12,658 bases of DNA from Candidatus Babelota bacterium (GTDB taxonomy: Bacteria > Dependentiae > Babeliae > Babeliales > JABCYS01): the NCBI GenBank assembly GCA_013290085.1, contig JABCYS010000013.1, positions 1 to 12,658 of the forward strand, in the 5' to 3' direction. How positions within the stretch are numbered: position 1 is the stretch's first letter; each line of letters starts with the position of its first letter. A program made the translations under genes and the position numbers. Below, one piece after another: positions 1 to 6,954 of the stretch. Below the pieces are notes generated by a model. That model did no database searches, was not told the origin of the DNA, and saw nothing but the letters and a program-made list of their open reading frames with translations.

Positions 1-359
1 ACGACAAAGGGGTAACTATTGTACGTCGCTTAGAAAATATGGATAAGCCACGGGTAATTAATGCCAATGTTGATGTGGGTGAATATTTGCACCTTACGGT
101 GACTGAAAAATCCTCCTACGGTCAAATATGCAAGGATTATCGTATCTTCCCCGATGAGAAAAACGAAAAAATATTGCTGCAAAAAAAAGATGGTTGCAGG
201 CGTGATTGGCTTACGTATGAAACTATTCTTGAATTACCCATGGATCCAGAATCATGTTTCTTGGAAATTCGCTTAGAGGGCGATGCGAATGGCCTTAACA
301 TTCGTACCGTGCGTGGTAATGATGAGTCCGCCAATTCTATAAAAGAAAAAGTGCTGTAG
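1..359 (+). CDS. C-terminal end of an unrecognised protein (5' end outside window)
   Basis: The frame is open to the left edge (first full codon at position 3, 118 visible residues, TAG stop). An ATG at 39 would give 106 residues, but it has no convincing Shine-Dalgarno and the frame continues without a stop upstream of it, so a longer gene cut by the window is more likely. The visible part is hydrophilic, mixed in charge and rich in alternating beta-type stretches (VGEYLHLTVTEKSSYGQ, CFLEIRLEG), with two isolated cysteines about 42 residues apart. No membrane segment or known motif is visible. It converges on the 374-817 gene with only 14 nt between the stop codons and no clear terminator hairpin. 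Function unknown. Confidence 0.6.
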   Translation, partial: DKGVTIVRRLENMDKPRVINANVDVGEYLHLTVTEKSSYGQICKDYRIFPDEKNEKILLQKKDGCRRDWLTYETILELPMDPESCFLEIRLEGDANGLNIRTVRGNDESANSIKEKVL

Positions 360-373
360 TTTTTTCCTGCATT

Positions 374-817
374 TTAACTTGCGGAATACATCTTCTTAGC
401 CTCAGTTGATATAAAACCAACTTTATTGTTTTTTTTCACTACAGCTACATCAGTATTTGCTACATCCTGAGTGTAGAACATTCCTGGTTGACGAGAATGA
501 AAGCCTTTAGACTTAAGTGCCTCTACATCGCCTACTGAATTTCCATCTTCACCAAATGCCTGTGCCCAATGAAGCTTGCTGGAGAAGCTTTTCTTGTAAC
601 TTTTGCCTGGTTTGAGAGTGAATTTTGTAACAAGCTTACTGTCGCCATCAGTTACTTCAGGAGAATCTTCGCCTTCCCAAATTTTGATTCGCACTGTTTC
701 ATCAAGCGCGTTTTCACCTTCACTTGGTGCAGAAAACGTTAACACTGCCCCTGATGCTGCCTCTAATCCGGCACTCGTACATAAAAAAACTAGGGTTGTT
801 ATTTTTATAATATTCAT
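374..817 (-). CDS. Small exported protein of unknown function, 147 aa
   Basis: ATG start preceded by a strong Shine-Dalgarno (GGAGAG, then TCGT, then ATG). Residues 1-20 form a signal peptide: a short basic start (MNIIK), a hydrophobic core (TTLVFLCTSAGL) and a likely signal peptidase I site after LEA. The mature part of about 127 residues has no cysteine and no membrane segment. It begins with a beta-like segment (AVLTFSAP), is acidic through about residue 60, then turns lysine-rich (KPGKSYKKSFSSK) and ends with KVGFISTEAKKMYSAS. It lies 70 nt downstream of the LRR gene on the same strand, so co-transcription is plausible. Its ten bases at the start codon (GAGTCGTATG on the coding strand) match those of the LRR gene. 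No family is recognised; a periplasmic, outer-surface or secreted role is inferred from the signal peptide only. Confidence 0.75.
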   Translation of the reverse strand: MNIIKITTLVFLCTSAGLEAASGAVLTFSAPSEGENALDETVRIKIWEGEDSPEVTDGDSKLVTKFTLKPGKSYKKSFSSKLHWAQAFGEDGNSVGDVEALKSKGFHSRQPGMFYTQDVANTDVAVVKKNNKVGFISTEAKKMYSAS

Positions 818-887
818 ACGACTCTCCTTGGTAATTAAAAGAATGAGGGATGTTAATGTACGTAGATTCTTCCTTTATTTAAGGTTT

Positions 888-1925
888 CTATGCGGCGGCT
901 GCAGCAAAGATTTGTGTTGCTAGTTGGACAATTTTGGGACTACCTTCCTCGGCAGCAGAGAGAATGGTGCTAGCCCATTGAAATGGCGCTTCTGCTGCGA
1001 AAGCCTCGGCGCCAGCAGCACCGCCTGTTTCTAAGAGTCCAGCGCTTTCTATTGCAGCAGCAATTGCTTCTGCTGAAGCTTCTCCGGCAACAACCGCTGC
1101 TCCGCCAGCGGCGGCGGGTACGGCTATTGTTGATATCAATACAATGGCCAGAGCTAATACAATTACCGCAACGCCTATTATAATAAGATCAATAAGGACT
1201 GTTCGGTTAATACCGGTTAGCCGAACATGAACATTGTACTCTCTGCCTGCTTGCGCATTAATACTACTTTCCAGATTTTTTGCCGCTTTTTTCTGTATGC
1301 CATTAAGGCCGAGTGTTACGAGTTTAAGCTTAGGACAGTTTACAATAGCGTCTGTGGGTATGATATCGATGAGGTTATCCCCTAAAAAGAGGACCTCAAG
1401 GTTTGGCAAATTGCTAAATGCCTCAGAAGCAACAGTTTTTATGCAATTTGATCCGAGAATAATGGTGTTGAGATTGGGGAATCGTTCTTGGGTGAAATAG
1501 CCACTGGGAATAGTGGTTAAGAAATTCCGTGCAAGATTTAATTTGGTAATATTTTTTGGATCAAGGCCAGCAGTTTCTATCGCTTTATCAATTTGATTGA
1601 TGTCAGTTATGCCCATATGGTGCAAATTGAGACAGTATTCAACTTTGGGAGAAAAGGAGCCATTTAGTTTTTTGATTGCATTGACGAGTGGTTTCTGATC
1701 TTCCCTGGTAATCACAAAAAAGCGAGAAGTAACTTTTTTTGCAAGTTCATTAGCATCGAATTTCTTTTTTTTCTTTACTACGCACCGCGGCTTTCTGGCA
1801 AATTCTCCGATTTCCTCGAACCCCTCCTTCAATTTTTCTCCAAATTTTGTTTTTGCATCAGCAAGCGGGTAGGTATTGATCATGGTGAAAAAAAGCACAG
1901 TAGAAATGAACTTTCTATGAAGCAT
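888..1925 (-). CDS. Exported leucine-rich-repeat protein with membrane segment and alanine-rich tail, 345 aa
   Basis: ATG start with Shine-Dalgarno AGGGAG four bases upstream. Residues 1-24 look like a signal peptide (hydrophobic STVLFFTMINTYPLADA). Residues 50-55 are a basic patch (VKKKKK). From about 96 to 215 there are LRR units with the LxxLxLxxNxL pattern: ITKLNLARNFLTTIP, LNTIILGSNCIKTV, LEVLFLGDNLIDIIP and LKLVTLGLNGI, at roughly 24-residue spacing. Residues 243-270 are a strong membrane segment (LIDLIIIGVAVIVLALAIVL). The final 75 residues are extremely rich in Ala, Gly and Glu and end in AAAAA. LRR domains generally bind proteins, so adhesion or host interaction is a reasonable inference, but no partner is visible. 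With signal peptide and internal membrane segment the LRR part should lie outside the inner membrane. The alanine-rich tail is coded by a locally GC-rich stretch (about 890-1115) unlike its surroundings. Confidence 0.85.
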   Translation of the reverse strand: MLHRKFISTVLFFTMINTYPLADAKTKFGEKLKEGFEEIGEFARKPRCVVKKKKKFDANELAKKVTSRFFVITREDQKPLVNAIKKLNGSFSPKVEYCLNLHHMGITDINQIDKAIETAGLDPKNITKLNLARNFLTTIPSGYFTQERFPNLNTIILGSNCIKTVASEAFSNLPNLEVLFLGDNLIDIIPTDAIVNCPKLKLVTLGLNGIQKKAAKNLESSINAQAGREYNVHVRLTGINRTVLIDLIIIGVAVIVLALAIVLISTIAVPAAAGGAAVVAGEASAEAIAAAIESAGLLETGGAAGAEAFAAEAPFQWASTILSAAEEGSPKIVQLATQIFAAAAA

Positions 1926-1963
1926 ACGACTCCCTTTTTTAAGGACAAAAAACAGTACAATTA

Positions 1964-1993
1964 TTTTTATGGGAGCGGTCAGTAGAAAGTCAA
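1964..1993 (-). promoter_or_regulatory. Possible promoter of the LRR gene
   Basis: On the minus strand TTGACT (1993-1988) is followed after 18 bases by TAAAAA (1969-1964), 40-odd bases before the LRR start. The -35 is good and the -10 is weak. It overlaps the stop codon of the glycosyltransferase gene. Alternatively the LRR gene is simply transcribed from upstream. Confidence 0.3.
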
Positions 1994-3027
1994 TAATTTT
2001 GCGATTTTGTTAACATCTCAACAGTATTGTTGTGCATAATTTTTAACCCAACGGCACGATACTCAAGGGCTTTGGTTGGACGAGAAACCCAATTAACAAT
2101 TGAAGGCTTTCGAAAAATAATGCCCGTATCTCCTGCAGCCAAATAACGATACATATCTTTATGCGCAACGGTTACGACACCGTAATGCTTTTCTGAAATG
2201 CCAGCCTGTCCAAGCAATGAGAGAAACGGTTCTTGATCCATGGTGAGCACGAGCAAAAAACTTTTGGGGTTGTTTTCCAGCTTCTGCTTAAAAAAGGAGA
2301 CGGTCAGGTCAGGACACTGCCACGCCTTTACTGAGCCATTATAACAGTAGACGTGGACATCATGGGGGATACTCAGTTCTTCGCGCACTTCTTTTCGCCA
2401 CGCCGCTCTTTTTTCTTCAGGGACCATCATTGGGATATCCTTATCTGCAATCGTGATGCTGCCCGTTGGCGTATGGTAGGTTGTTATTAAATATTCTTTC
2501 AAGGCCACACTGACCGCCTCAATGGTATACGGTATCGTGCTCGTGTGCTTTCCGTAGACCGCACGTTCAATCTTCTCCAACCCATACGTACGCCACTGGT
2601 GCCACAAACGATGGACGAACGTGCGAGCATGAGCATGGGTGTAGGTATACTCCTGGGCAAGAAGACCGCGTGCTTGTACGGTAAAGGTACGGCAGCGTGA
2701 GGCATCGAGTGCTTTGCTGCAGACATATCCGGCCAAAGGACCACGAGCAATGATTTCGTAGGAAGAGAACTGAGCGAGTAGCTTTTTGAGTTGATAGACC
2801 GAATGCCACATGCTTACTATGCCTAAAAAGGGGAGCCGTTTGAGGATATGAATGGTGAGTGGATGTTTTTCTAGTTCGGGAAAGGGAACGGTTGTTCGTT
2901 CGAAACTTATAAGATGAATGGGGCGATGTGGTTGTTCTTTATGTTGTTGCAGCAAGGGAGCTAATACTTGGCCTTCAAATACAGAGTTTCCAATGCCGTC
3001 ATAGGTTACAAAAATAAGTGGTTGCAT
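1990..3027 (-). CDS. Glycosyltransferase, GT-B fold / GT4-like, 345 aa
   Basis: Probable transfer of a sugar from a nucleotide-sugar donor to an envelope glycan, lipid or protein acceptor in the cytoplasm. The N-terminal half opens with a Rossmann-type strand and acceptor-side loop (MQPLIFVTYDGIGNSVFEGQ) and carries EIIARGPLAGYVC at about 91-103. The C-terminal half has the donor-binding signature of GT4-type enzymes: DMYRYLAAGDTGIIFRKPS (291-309) then SRPTKALEYRAVGLKI (315-330), equivalent to the usual SPTK..EYLA.GLPV. Glu322 is the likely donor-contacting glutamate. The family often continues past this motif for 30-60 residues, whereas only about 15 follow here, so the C-terminus is short. 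The frame extends upstream to a TTG at 3108, but ATG 3027 has GGAG eight bases before it and begins exactly at the first Rossmann strand. Donor and acceptor cannot be told from sequence; galU elsewhere in the window makes UDP-glucose. Confidence 0.75.
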   Translation of the reverse strand: MQPLIFVTYDGIGNSVFEGQVLAPLLQQHKEQPHRPIHLISFERTTVPFPELEKHPLTIHILKRLPFLGIVSMWHSVYQLKKLLAQFSSYEIIARGPLAGYVCSKALDASRCRTFTVQARGLLAQEYTYTHAHARTFVHRLWHQWRTYGLEKIERAVYGKHTSTIPYTIEAVSVALKEYLITTYHTPTGSITIADKDIPMMVPEEKRAAWRKEVREELSIPHDVHVYCYNGSVKAWQCPDLTVSFFKQKLENNPKSFLLVLTMDQEPFLSLLGQAGISEKHYGVVTVAHKDMYRYLAAGDTGIIFRKPSIVNWVSRPTKALEYRAVGLKIMHNNTVEMLTKSQNY

Positions 3028-3035
3028 AAAAAGTT

Positions 3036-3039
3036 CTCC
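3036..3039 (-). promoter_or_regulatory. Ribosome binding site deciding the glycosyltransferase start
   Basis: GGAG on the minus strand, eight bases before ATG 3027. It supports this start over the upstream in-frame TTG at 3108, whose extra 27 residues do not resemble the start of a glycosyltransferase. Confidence 0.7.
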
Positions 3040-3149
3040 AACATGGTGTCCCAGATTAATCAACGGTGAGAAAAAATCTACGCAGAGGAGCAAATCGTAT
3101 TGGTTCAAGCATAATTTTGGAGAAGTGCTATCGCATTGACGTTGCGAGC

Positions 3150-3464
3150 TTAAGCATCAAATAACTCGAGCACCGTAAACGACTGTGCATTGATTTTCAA
3201 AAATTTGTGTTTTTCTGCTACTGAAAAAACTGTTTTTTCTAAGTCTGTTCGCCTCTTTTTAAGTTTTTCAAAAAAAGAAGGCTCCCGCTCAACAGGTTGG
3301 GCAAGAGGGGGATTATTTTTTTGTACCTGCCGCAAGAATGCAACATCAGAACTTTGAGGAGCGCAGGAGGCTTTTAATTTACGCACCATTGCTGTAGTGT
3401 GCGGTTGCTGTGGGCTACAGTGCGCAAGAAAAAGAATCAGAAGAAAAAAATAACGAACATCCAT
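3150..3464 (-). CDS. Small protein with export signal or lipoprotein-like N-terminus, 104 aa
   Basis: The start at ATG 3464 is chosen because GGAG lies nine bases upstream; an in-frame ATG at 3494 has no such site and would place ten polar residues before the signal. Residues 1-15 are hydrophobic (MDVRYFFLLILFLAH) and are followed by Cys16. LAHC resembles a lipobox, but His at -1 is not normal, so lipoprotein status is doubtful. The rest is basic, with KLKKRRTDLEKTVFSVAEKHKFLK in the middle likely forming a charged helix (this stretch is about 24 residues ending near 93), and ends in SFTVLELFDA. It is the first of the leftward run of genes, 122 nt ahead of the glycosyltransferase, and is divergent from the PEBP gene. 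Not recognised; a real gene is supported by the ribosome binding site and export signal. Confidence 0.6.
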   Translation of the reverse strand: MDVRYFFLLILFLAHCSPQQPHTTAMVRKLKASCAPQSSDVAFLRQVQKNNPPLAQPVEREPSFFEKLKKRRTDLEKTVFSVAEKHKFLKINAQSFTVLELFDA

Positions 3465-3473
3465 TCCCAATAT

Positions 3474-3477
3474 CTCC
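3474..3477 (-). promoter_or_regulatory. Ribosome binding site deciding the start of the 104-aa gene
   Basis: GGAG on the minus strand, nine bases before ATG 3464. It lies inside the longer alternative reading from 3494, which makes that start unlikely. Confidence 0.6.
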
Positions 3478-3505
3478 AGGTAACTTATAACCATTGTACC
3501 TTAGT

Positions 3506-3526
3506 GCACACCTTGGCGCACACCTT
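3506..3526. repeat. Short tandem direct repeat in a divergent intergenic region
   Basis: The 9-mer GCACACCTT occurs at 3506-3514 and again at 3518-3526, a period of 12 bases, between the divergent 104-aa gene and the PEBP gene. A TACAAT hexamer on the minus strand (about 3494-3499) adjoins it. It could be a regulator site for the divergent promoters, or chance. Confidence 0.35.
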
Positions 3527-3599
3527 TTTTTCCACTCTCGCTAAAAATATTGACCGTAGCTCAGCTCTTTTGTTCAACTGAACCTGTACAAATAAAAAA

Positions 3600-3603
3600 G
3601 GAG
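3600..3603 (+). promoter_or_regulatory. Ribosome binding site deciding the PEBP gene start
   Basis: GGAG nine bases before ATG 3613. It directly abuts another ATG at 3604, too close for that codon to be used, and a farther in-frame ATG at 3550 would put a polar extension ahead of the signal peptide. Confidence 0.7.
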
Positions 3604-3612
3604 ATGAAGAAT

Positions 3613-4152
3613 ATGAAAAAAATAATGCTCATGGGTGCTGGTATTATATTGTTTTCAACTCAAGGATATGCGATGAAAAATAGTAATAAAAAATTTTCCA
3701 TCAGTAGTCCGGTATTTAAACATTACGGTGCCATTCCTTCCGACTACACCTGCGATGGAAAGAATCTTTCTCCAAGATTAAATTGGCAAAACCCGCCAGA
3801 AGGGACAAAAAGTTTTGCGCTTATTTGTGATGACCCTGATGCTCCTCAGGGAACCTTTGTGCATTGGGTGGTCTACAATATTCCAGCAACCAGTACCGGC
3901 ACGCCAGAAGGTGTTGCAACAACAGATACATTAGCCGACGGGTCATTGCAGGGCACGACGAGCTTTGGAAAAAAGGGCTTTGGTGGTCCATGCCCGCCAA
4001 GTGGCGAACACCGTTACTTTTTCAAACTCTATGCCGTCGATACCATGCTTGCCCTACCGGCAGGGGCAACAAAAGAACAACTCCTTGATGCGATGAAGGG
4101 CCATATTGTGGCGCAAGCAGAATTGGTAGGTACTTATAGACGTAAGAAGTAG
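3613..4152 (+). CDS. Exported PEBP / YbhB-YbcL family (Raf kinase inhibitor-like) protein, 179 aa
   Basis: Phosphatidylethanolamine-binding-protein fold; bacterial members bind small anionic ligands and have no firmly established reaction. Residues 1-20 are a signal peptide (MKKIMLMGAGIILFSTQGYA) with a likely cleavage after GYA, so the protein should act outside the cytoplasm. The family hallmarks are intact: IPSDYTCDGKNLSPRLNW (41-58), DDPDAP (73-78), FVHWVVYNIP (82-91) and the ligand-site loop GGPCPPSGEHR (124-134), followed by YFFKLYAVD. Length without the signal is about 159 residues, normal for the family. The stop codon is followed only 4 nt later by ppsA, so the two genes are probably one transcript. 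The functional link between them is not obvious from known biology. Confidence 0.9.
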   Translation: MKKIMLMGAGIILFSTQGYAMKNSNKKFSISSPVFKHYGAIPSDYTCDGKNLSPRLNWQNPPEGTKSFALICDDPDAPQGTFVHWVVYNIPATSTGTPEGVATTDTLADGSLQGTTSFGKKGFGGPCPPSGEHRYFFKLYAVDTMLALPAGATKEQLLDAMKGHIVAQAELVGTYRRKK

Positions 4153-4156
4153 AAAA

Positions 4157-6553
4157 ATGGGCTACATAAAAAAATTCGAAGACCTTGGCCTCAAAGATAT
4201 AGCACAGGTAGGGGGTAAGAACGCTTCTCTTGGCGAAATGATCACGCAGCTGGGCAAGCAGGGGATCCGCGTGCCAACAGGATTTGCCCTGACCGCAGAC
4301 GCTTATTGGCATGTGATTAACGAAAATAACCTTCTAGAAAAGCTACGGACCATCATGGCGCCGTTTAAAGATAAAAACGACCTTGCCATGCTTGCCAAAA
4401 TTGGAAAACAAGCACGCTCATTAATAGAAGATGCGCGCATGCCTGATGACCTTGCTCAAGAAATAATTGCTGCCTACCAGGAACTTTCCCAGCGCTATAA
4501 ACAAAAGGATTGCGATGTTGCGGTGCGTTCATCTGCAACGGCCGAAGATTCCCCAGAAGCATCCTTTGCCGGGCAACAGGAAACCTATTTAAATGTGAAG
4601 GGCGATGAGCAACTACTCAAATCCTGCCAAAAATGTATGGCCTCATTGTTTACTGACCGTGCCATCATATACCGTTTAGATAAGGGGTTTGACCATTTTA
4701 CCATGGCTATATCAGTTGGTGTTCAAAAAATGGTGCGCTCTGATTTAGCAGTTTCAGGTGTTGCCTTTTCACTGGATACCGAAAGTGGCTTTAAAGATAT
4801 TGTTATGATTAATTCATCCTATGGCTTGGGCGAAAGTATTGTGCAAGGTGCCGTCGTCCCCGATGAATTTTTTGTAGATAAACCAACGCTGATACAAAGC
4901 TTTAAGCCCATCATAAAAAAGCAGGTGGGAAGTAAGTTAATTAAAAAAATTTATTCGGAAGATAAAAATAATCCGGTGATTGAAGTTCCGGTGCCGGTTA
5001 CAGACCAAGAACAATTTTCACTGACCGATGAAGAGATTTTAGAACTTGCGCGAGACACCACCATTATCGAAAAACATTATTCTGACCTTCGTGGTTCATG
5101 GATGCCCATGGACATTGAATGGGCCAAAGATGGTAAAGACGGAAAAATCTACATCATTCAGGCGCGCCCAGAAACAGTGCATTCAGCACACAAAAACAAT
5201 ACTTTCCTTATGCACTATTCCTTTACCCATACAGAAGCTGATCTTGAAAAACTTATTATTACAACCGGTCAAAGTATTGGACAAAAAATTGCTTCGGGCA
5301 AAGCACGTAGTGCCTCATCACTCGAAGAAGCAAAAAATATCCAAGCCGGGGACATTCTCATAACCCGTATGACCAACCCTGATTGGGTACCGATTATGAA
5401 AAGGGTGGCTGGCATTATAACCACAAGCGGTGGTCGTACCTGTCATGCGGCGATTGTAAGTCGTGAGCTTGGCATGCCGGCAATTGTTGGTGCAGAAAAA
5501 GCCCTCGACCTTATCAAAGATGGCCAGGAAATTACCATTGATTGTAGTAAAGGCAAAACAGGAATTATTTATAAAGGGAAAATTCCTTTTACGGCAGAAA
5601 AAATTGAAATAAAAAAAATACCGAAACCACCCGTTGAACTTTTGCTCAACATTGCCATGCCTGATCGCGCATTTACACTTTCTTTTTTGCCGGTGTCAGG
5701 AGTTGGGCTTGCGCGTATTGAATTTATTATTGCTGATACCATAGGTATTCACCCCATGGCCTTTATCAGCCCAGAAAAAGTGGATGAAAAAGTTCGTGAA
5801 CAAATTAAGAAAAAAACAATCGCCTACCCCGACCCACAATCCTTCTTTGTAAATACACTGGCGCAAGAAGTTGGCACTATCGCAGCAGCTTTTTATCCGC
5901 GGCCAGTAATCGTGCGCTTTTCTGATCTCAAAACAAATGAATATCGGGATTTGCTCGGCGGTACTTCCTTTGAACCGATTGAAGATAATCCTATGATCGG
6001 TTTTCGCGGCGCTTCACGGTATTACGATGAGCGGTATAAACAGGCATTTGCTCTTGAATGTGCTGCCATGAAAAAAGTTCGTGAGGAAATGGGCTTTGTA
6101 AATGTAAAAGTAATGATTCCTTTTGTGCGTACCGCTGATGAGGCACAACGAGTTTTGCAGGAGATGAAAAAAAGTGGGCTTGAACGAGGGAAAAATGGGC
6201 TTGAGGTACTTATGATGATAGAAATCCCCGCAGACGTGCTCATGATAGATGACTTTGGCAAACTGTTTGACGGATTCTCCATTGGCTCCAATGATCTTAC
6301 GCAAATGACCCTCTCGGTTGACCGCGATTCGCCGCTCGTGTCTCAATTGTTTGACGAACGACTTCCCGCAATAAAAAAGATGCTTGAGCTGGCAGTCGAG
6401 GGTGCCCATAGAAATAAAAAAAAGATTGGCATTTGTGGGCAAGCGCCTGCGGATTACCCGGAAATTGCCGATTTTTTAATTAAGCTCGGCATAGATTCAA
6501 TTTCGGTTGATGCGCAGTCAGTTATTCCATTTCTAGTGCGCTTGAAACCCTAA
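4157..6553 (+). CDS. ppsA: Phosphoenolpyruvate synthase (pyruvate, water dikinase), 798 aa
   Basis: Makes PEP, AMP and phosphate from pyruvate, ATP and water (EC 2.7.9.2), the entry step of gluconeogenesis from pyruvate, in the cytoplasm. All three domains are present. The N-terminal ATP-grasp domain shows VGGKNASLGEM (18-28), VRSSATAEDSPEASFAGQQ (123-141) and IQARPET (334-340). The swivelling phosphohistidine domain has TSGGRTCHAAIVSRELGMPA with catalytic His430. The PEP-binding TIM barrel has GVGLARIEF (515-523), DNPMIGFRGASRY (610-622), GSNDLTQMTLSVDRDS (710-725) and GICGQAPADYP (758-768) with the acid/base Cys760. Length is close to the E. coli enzyme (792 aa). The ATG has only a weak purine-rich ribosome site overlapping the end of the PEBP gene, 4 nt away, so translational coupling is likely. 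Its stop overlaps the stop of the convergent gene by a few bases. Confidence 0.97.
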   Translation: MGYIKKFEDLGLKDIAQVGGKNASLGEMITQLGKQGIRVPTGFALTADAYWHVINENNLLEKLRTIMAPFKDKNDLAMLAKIGKQARSLIEDARMPDDLAQEIIAAYQELSQRYKQKDCDVAVRSSATAEDSPEASFAGQQETYLNVKGDEQLLKSCQKCMASLFTDRAIIYRLDKGFDHFTMAISVGVQKMVRSDLAVSGVAFSLDTESGFKDIVMINSSYGLGESIVQGAVVPDEFFVDKPTLIQSFKPIIKKQVGSKLIKKIYSEDKNNPVIEVPVPVTDQEQFSLTDEEILELARDTTIIEKHYSDLRGSWMPMDIEWAKDGKDGKIYIIQARPETVHSAHKNNTFLMHYSFTHTEADLEKLIITTGQSIGQKIASGKARSASSLEEAKNIQAGDILITRMTNPDWVPIMKRVAGIITTSGGRTCHAAIVSRELGMPAIVGAEKALDLIKDGQEITIDCSKGKTGIIYKGKIPFTAEKIEIKKIPKPPVELLLNIAMPDRAFTLSFLPVSGVGLARIEFIIADTIGIHPMAFISPEKVDEKVREQIKKKTIAYPDPQSFFVNTLAQEVGTIAAAFYPRPVIVRFSDLKTNEYRDLLGGTSFEPIEDNPMIGFRGASRYYDERYKQAFALECAAMKKVREEMGFVNVKVMIPFVRTADEAQRVLQEMKKSGLERGKNGLEVLMMIEIPADVLMIDDFGKLFDGFSIGSNDLTQMTLSVDRDSPLVSQLFDERLPAIKKMLELAVEGAHRNKKKIGICGQAPADYPEIADFLIKLGIDSISVDAQSVIPFLVRLKP

Positions 6554-6954
6554 TTGCGCCCCATATTTTCAAAAAGAGCAAAATCTTGCTGTATCTCTTC
6601 CCGATCTCTATGCGTGTCTTGCACTGACGTTCTGTCAGATCTACCACGATGTCGACACACAACACACCTTCCAGTAGCTTCTGTCCTATTTTTTAAATAA
6701 TAGCCGCGGTACTGCTCACAAGGGCAGCTGCAGGCAACCGAGTGCCATGCTTTGTAATCGGTAGGCTTTACATTTTCATTGCGCAGCACATCAAAACTTG
6801 CGCGTATGCTTGGATCGAGCCGCTGATAGAAGCGCTCTTTGCACATATGATAACTATCATCAATACAACCGACAGCCGCCGAGCTATCAACGCTATTCAG
6901 TAGGAATAGCAGGTGCAGGCACGCCAGCAGGCATAGTGACATCTTTTTCTTCAT
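6550..6954 (-). CDS. Small exported cysteine-rich protein of unknown function, 134 aa
   Basis: Signal peptide at 1-27 (MKKKMSLCLLACLHLLFLLN, then SVDSSAA). The mature protein is strongly polar and has six cysteines not in the signal core: C30 and C38 near the start, then C75, C77 and C79 in SVACSCPCEQY, and C97 and C100 in GRCVVCRHRGR. The CxCPC plus CxxCxHR arrangement could bind a metal or form disulfides; no named family is recognised. The last 30 residues are charged (DTHRDREEIQQDF). ATG 6954 has AGGGGG six bases upstream; ATG 6969 is an alternative adding five residues. The gene begins inside the preceding gene, overlapping it by 62 nt (77 with the alternative start) in another frame, so the pair is surely transcribed together. 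It converges on ppsA, with stop codons sharing bases 6550-6553. Confidence 0.7.
   Translation of the reverse strand: MKKKMSLCLLACLHLLFLLNSVDSSAAVGCIDDSYHMCKERFYQRLDPSIRASFDVLRNENVKPTDYKAWHSVACSCPCEQYRGYYLKNRTEATGRCVVCRHRGRSDRTSVQDTHRDREEIQQDFALFENMGRN

Noticed and set aside
872..884. Inverted repeat CCTT-TATTT-AAGG after the LRR gene as a terminator
   Set aside because: The stem is only four base pairs and has no T run after it in the direction of transcription.
983..1183. 66-codon plus-strand frame rich in Leu, Arg and Gln
   Set aside because: It is the antisense shadow of the alanine-rich tail codons of the LRR gene and has no ribosome site.
2499..2809. Two same-strand frames inside the glycosyltransferase gene
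   Set aside because: They are alternative frames of the same DNA, with low-quality composition and no ribosome sites; the glycosyltransferase frame carries the recognisable motifs.
6014..6442. 142-codon minus-strand frame inside ppsA
   Set aside because: It lies wholly antisense to the catalytic barrel of ppsA, whose motifs are intact; no start signal.
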